From assembly GCF_001905845.1 (NCBI RefSeq), contig NZ_LIVZ01000013.1, forward strand, positions 62,001 through 126,000: a DNA stretch of 64,000 nt, read 5' to 3'. The first letter of the stretch is position 1. Each line of letters begins with the position of its first letter. Both the position numbers and the translations under genes were made by a program. A model generated the notes under the pieces. It saw nothing but the letters and a program-made list of their open reading frames with translations, searched no databases and was not told where the DNA came from. Positions 61,903-64,000 of the stretch are shown here, piece by piece. The DNA is from Streptomyces sp. TSRI0107. GTDB lineage: Bacteria; Actinomycetota; Actinomycetes; Streptomycetales; Streptomycetaceae.

Positions 61903-63666
61903 TCAGTTCAGCTCGCTCCAGAACCCCAGATTGTGTCGGCGGTAGTAGTCGACGGGCCCGATCCGGTGCGGTGCCAGAGACTGGGTGTACGGCCGGACGG
62001 TGAGGGCCGGGCGGTGGCGGGGCCAGCTGGGCAGGCCGGGGCCGCGGGGCGCGCCGGTGCGGGCGAATGCCGCCCAGTACCCCGTCATCGTGGACGACAG
62101 GCGGCGCTGCGCCGGGGTGAACAGCGGCTCGGCCACTTCGTCCTCGAAGAGATAGGGGATGTCGCCGGCGTGGAAGGCGCCGAAGTCGAACTCGCCCGGC
62201 AGCGGCAGGAACATCGGCGCGTCCCGGTCGGCGAACTCGTACGCGTAGACCGGCACATGCCGTGCCAGCGAGTCGTGCTGGGCCTGCGTGCCGCGTGCCC
62301 ACATACGGTCGGTGATCACGGTGGCCCAGGCCAGCGCGGGCGAGGGGAACGCCTCCACGGGGTACTCGGCCCGTACGCGCTTCGCCGTCCGCTCGCCGAA
62401 CGCGGTGCGCAGCGCCTGGTCGTAGTCGGCCTCGGTGAACGGTTTGCCCACGGCGTCGTACAGCATCCCGACGAACGTGCGGTGTTCGTCGAGCGTCGCG
62501 CCCGACAGGACGGGCACCCGGTGGAAGCGTCCGGCGCGCAGCGCCTGGGGCGGCAGCTCGGGCAGGGTGGCGTTGCCGTACCCGAACGCCTGGAAGGCGT
62601 TCATGATGTACGGCACCTCGAGGATCGTCTCGACGGGCAGGGCCCGCAGGCAGGCGAGGACTCGCCCGGGACGGTCGTCACGGCACCCGAGGGGCGAGGT
62701 CATCTCGGCGGTGATGTCCTCCATCTCCCGCCCCGTCCGCCAGACGTACCACGGGTACCCCGGTACGCCGGGTCCCATGGCGCCGGCCGGCATGTCCATC
62801 ACGGCCTCACCGCTCGCCATGACCGCCCGGTGGAAGAGCCCACGGGAAGCGGGGGACGTCAGGTGCCCCGCGACGGCGGACGCGCCGAACGACACCCCGG
62901 CCACGGTCACGTTGCCGGGGTCACCGCCGAAGGCGCGCGCGTTGTTCCGCACCCAGGTGAGTGCCGCCCGCTGGTCCTGGAGCCCGAAGGTGCCGGACCC
63001 TTCCAGGCCGGGCAGCGCGAGGCCGCCGAAGACGCCGAGACGGTAGTTGACGGTGACGACGACCAGGCCCCGCTCGGCCAGGCGGCGCCCGTCGAAGAAG
63101 GCGCCGCCGCCCACGGAGCCGTCCCCGTGGATCCATACGAGCACGGGCGCGGCCCCTCGCACGGCCGAGGCCGGCGGCGTGGTCACGTTCAGGACCAGGC
63201 AGTCCTCCTCCGTGCTGGAGATCGGCGCGTACTGTGACGGCACCTGCGGGCACAACGGCCCCGGTTCGGTGGCGTCCCGGACCCCCTTCCACGGCTGCAC
63301 GGGGCGGGGCGGCGCCCACCGGTGCCGTCCCGTGGGAGCACCCGCGTAGGGGATGCCGTGGAAGATCCGGTACGGACCCGAGCGGATGCCGCGGACGAGG
63401 CCCGCGTCGGTGCGGACCGTGTCGCCGGTGGGGGTGGTGTCGGAAGCGGGTGCCGCGAGCCGGGCTTCGGTGGCTGTGGCTGTGGCTGTGGCTGTGGCTG
63501 TGGCTGTGGCCGTGGCCGTGGCCGTGGCTGCGGGTGGCGGTGTGGCTGTGGGTGCGGGTGCCGGGCCCGGAGGCGCGGCACCGGTGAGCGGCACGGACAC
63601 CAGCACGGCGAGCGCCAGGGCGGTGGCCCGGTGAGGGGTTCGGCGAAAGGTTCGGCGATTCGTCAC
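61903..63666 (-). CDS. secreted type-B carboxylesterase with Ala-Thr repeat
   Basis: Carboxylesterase/cholinesterase-fold protein of 587 residues. Signal peptide at 1-30, then a Pro/Ala/Thr linker with a run of Ala-Thr dipeptides, then the catalytic domain from about residue 80. Nucleophile elbow GVSFGAS in place of the usual GESAG, oxyanion segment IHGDGSVGGGAF in place of HGGG, acid in SGATLDEHRTF and catalytic His in FHAGDIPYLF. The triad is intact but the two loops are unusual, so substrate range may differ. GTG 63666 is the likely start, with AAAGG upstream. Confidence 0.88.
   Translation of the reverse strand: MTNRRTFRRTPHRATALALAVLVSVPLTGAAPPGPAPAPTATPPPAATATATATATATATATATATEARLAAPASDTTPTGDTVRTDAGLVRGIRSGPYRIFHGIPYAGAPTGRHRWAPPRPVQPWKGVRDATEPGPLCPQVPSQYAPISSTEEDCLVLNVTTPPASAVRGAAPVLVWIHGDGSVGGGAFFDGRRLAERGLVVVTVNYRLGVFGGLALPGLEGSGTFGLQDQRAALTWVRNNARAFGGDPGNVTVAGVSFGASAVAGHLTSPASRGLFHRAVMASGEAVMDMPAGAMGPGVPGYPWYVWRTGREMEDITAEMTSPLGCRDDRPGRVLACLRALPVETILEVPYIMNAFQAFGYGNATLPELPPQALRAGRFHRVPVLSGATLDEHRTFVGMLYDAVGKPFTEADYDQALRTAFGERTAKRVRAEYPVEAFPSPALAWATVITDRMWARGTQAQHDSLARHVPVYAYEFADRDAPMFLPLPGEFDFGAFHAGDIPYLFEDEVAEPLFTPAQRRLSSTMTGYWAAFARTGAPRGPGLPSWPRHRPALTVRPYTQSLAPHRIGPVDYYRRHNLGFWSELN
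63470..63529. repeat. hexanucleotide tandem repeat, 10 copies
   Basis: Ten units of GTGGCT/GTGGCC (+ strand) lie in frame in the esterase gene and encode an Ala-Thr repeat in the linker. Copy-number changes would alter linker length by two residues without shifting the frame. Confidence 0.92.
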
Positions 63667-63771
63667 GGCGGCAAGCCTTTCTCGTGACCGTCGGCGTCGG
63701 CGCGCGGACGCACCGGAGGCGACCTGATCGGACGCCGGTCCAGGCCCGGACGGCCCGGCCACGAGAAGGGC

Positions 63772-63809
63772 GCGTGATCGGATCGCGCCGCCGCCAGATG
63801 CGATCACGC
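63772..63809. promoter_or_regulatory. 9-bp inverted repeat GCGTGATCG...CGATCACGC
   Basis: Arms 63772-63780 and 63801-63809, 20-nt spacer, in the divergent gap between the esterase and the last gene. Could be an operator or a hairpin. Confidence 0.45.
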
Positions 63810-63866
63810 GCACCACTGGTTGCGACCCTCGCGACAGGCGAGGGAACCAGGCTGAAGGAGCCCTCC

Positions 63867-64000
63867 ATGGCACCCACCACACCCGATTTCGGCCCCGACA
63901 TCGACCCGTACGCGCCCTACGACCCGCAGCGCGACTGCGACCCCGAGGCCAAGCCCGGTCTGCTCGACTTCCGCGACCTGGTGCTCGCCGCCTACCCCGG
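63867..64000 (+). CDS. hypothetical protein, 5' part only
   Basis: Starts at ATG 63867 after GAAGGAG and runs off the right edge; about 44 residues visible (MAPTTPDFGPDIDPYAPYD...CDPEAKPGLLDFRDLVL). The pattern YDPQRDCDPEAKPG and FRDLVLAAYPG is found in streptomycete proteins with an ARB_07466-like domain, thought to be peptidoglycan- or cell-wall-associated. Family call from memory on a short stretch. No signal peptide is seen in this part. Confidence 0.6.
   Translation, partial: MAPTTPDFGPDIDPYAPYDPQRDCDPEAKPGLLDFRDLVLAAYP

Overview
The window is about 72% GC. Codon bias is strongly G/C in third positions, Shine-Dalgarno sites are AGGAG-like, GTG starts are frequent and many genes overlap by ATGA/GTGA. 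The gene content (CebR-type operator, ScLPMO10B-like LPMO, ECF41 sigma factor, many NarL-type two-component systems) points to a Streptomyces chromosome, in an arm-like region rich in secreted hydrolases, regulators and conditional genes. No tRNA, rRNA, insertion sequence, phage module or CRISPR array was seen. Everything here is read from sequence and remembered family knowledge; no database search was run.

Layout. 1-172: 5' end of a SUKH-like gene. 313-8658: a sugar utilisation locus with a ROK regulator, a GH1 beta-glucosidase, a three-gene ABC importer and a divergent GH31 enzyme that matches YicI alpha-xylosidase at both catalytic aspartates; together they suggest uptake and breakdown of xyloglucan-type oligosaccharides. 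8660-11000: a 14-G tract, a nuclease-like fragment, an unknown Gly-rich-tailed protein and a membrane-anchored Mrr-type nuclease. 11-18.8 kb: assorted enzymes (VOC protein, sirtuin, methyltransferase, DUF1152, FAD-linked oxidase, SRPBCC). 18.9-19.7 kb: AA10 LPMO behind a perfect CebR-type palindrome. 20.3-21.6 kb: gdhA. 22.9-26.7 kb: molybdate uptake (di-Mop protein, ModB-ModC fusion, ModA, HTH-TOBE regulator).

28-30.2 kb: NDH-2-like flavoprotein plus ECF41 sigma factor, a classic pairing. 30-40.8 kb: two serine hydrolases, a SnoaL-LUD fusion, a lipoprotein, a tandem universal stress protein, a secreted protein interrupted by an in-frame amber codon, an epoxide-hydrolase-like enzyme and an FG-GAP protein. 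40.8-48.3 kb: a compact block with an Rv1733c-like membrane protein, a short MreB-like ATPase, two DksA/TraR-like zinc proteins, a NarL-type kinase and regulator, and a fused SecDF; it resembles the S. coelicolor SCO6160-SCO6167 neighbourhood as I remember it. 48.3-53.5 kb: MFS exporter and two adjacent DUF4139 proteins. 53.8-54.7 kb: SDR.

54.7-56.6 kb: a Ro60/TROVE protein whose upstream leader contains an 80-nt stretch that folds on paper into a tRNA-like cloverleaf, a candidate Y RNA; this is the most interesting signal in the window. 56.6-61.9 kb: a MacB/FtsX-type ABC system divergent from a two-component system. 61.9 kb to end: a secreted type-B carboxylesterase with unusual catalytic motifs and an Ala-Thr repeat, then the start of a secreted-type protein.
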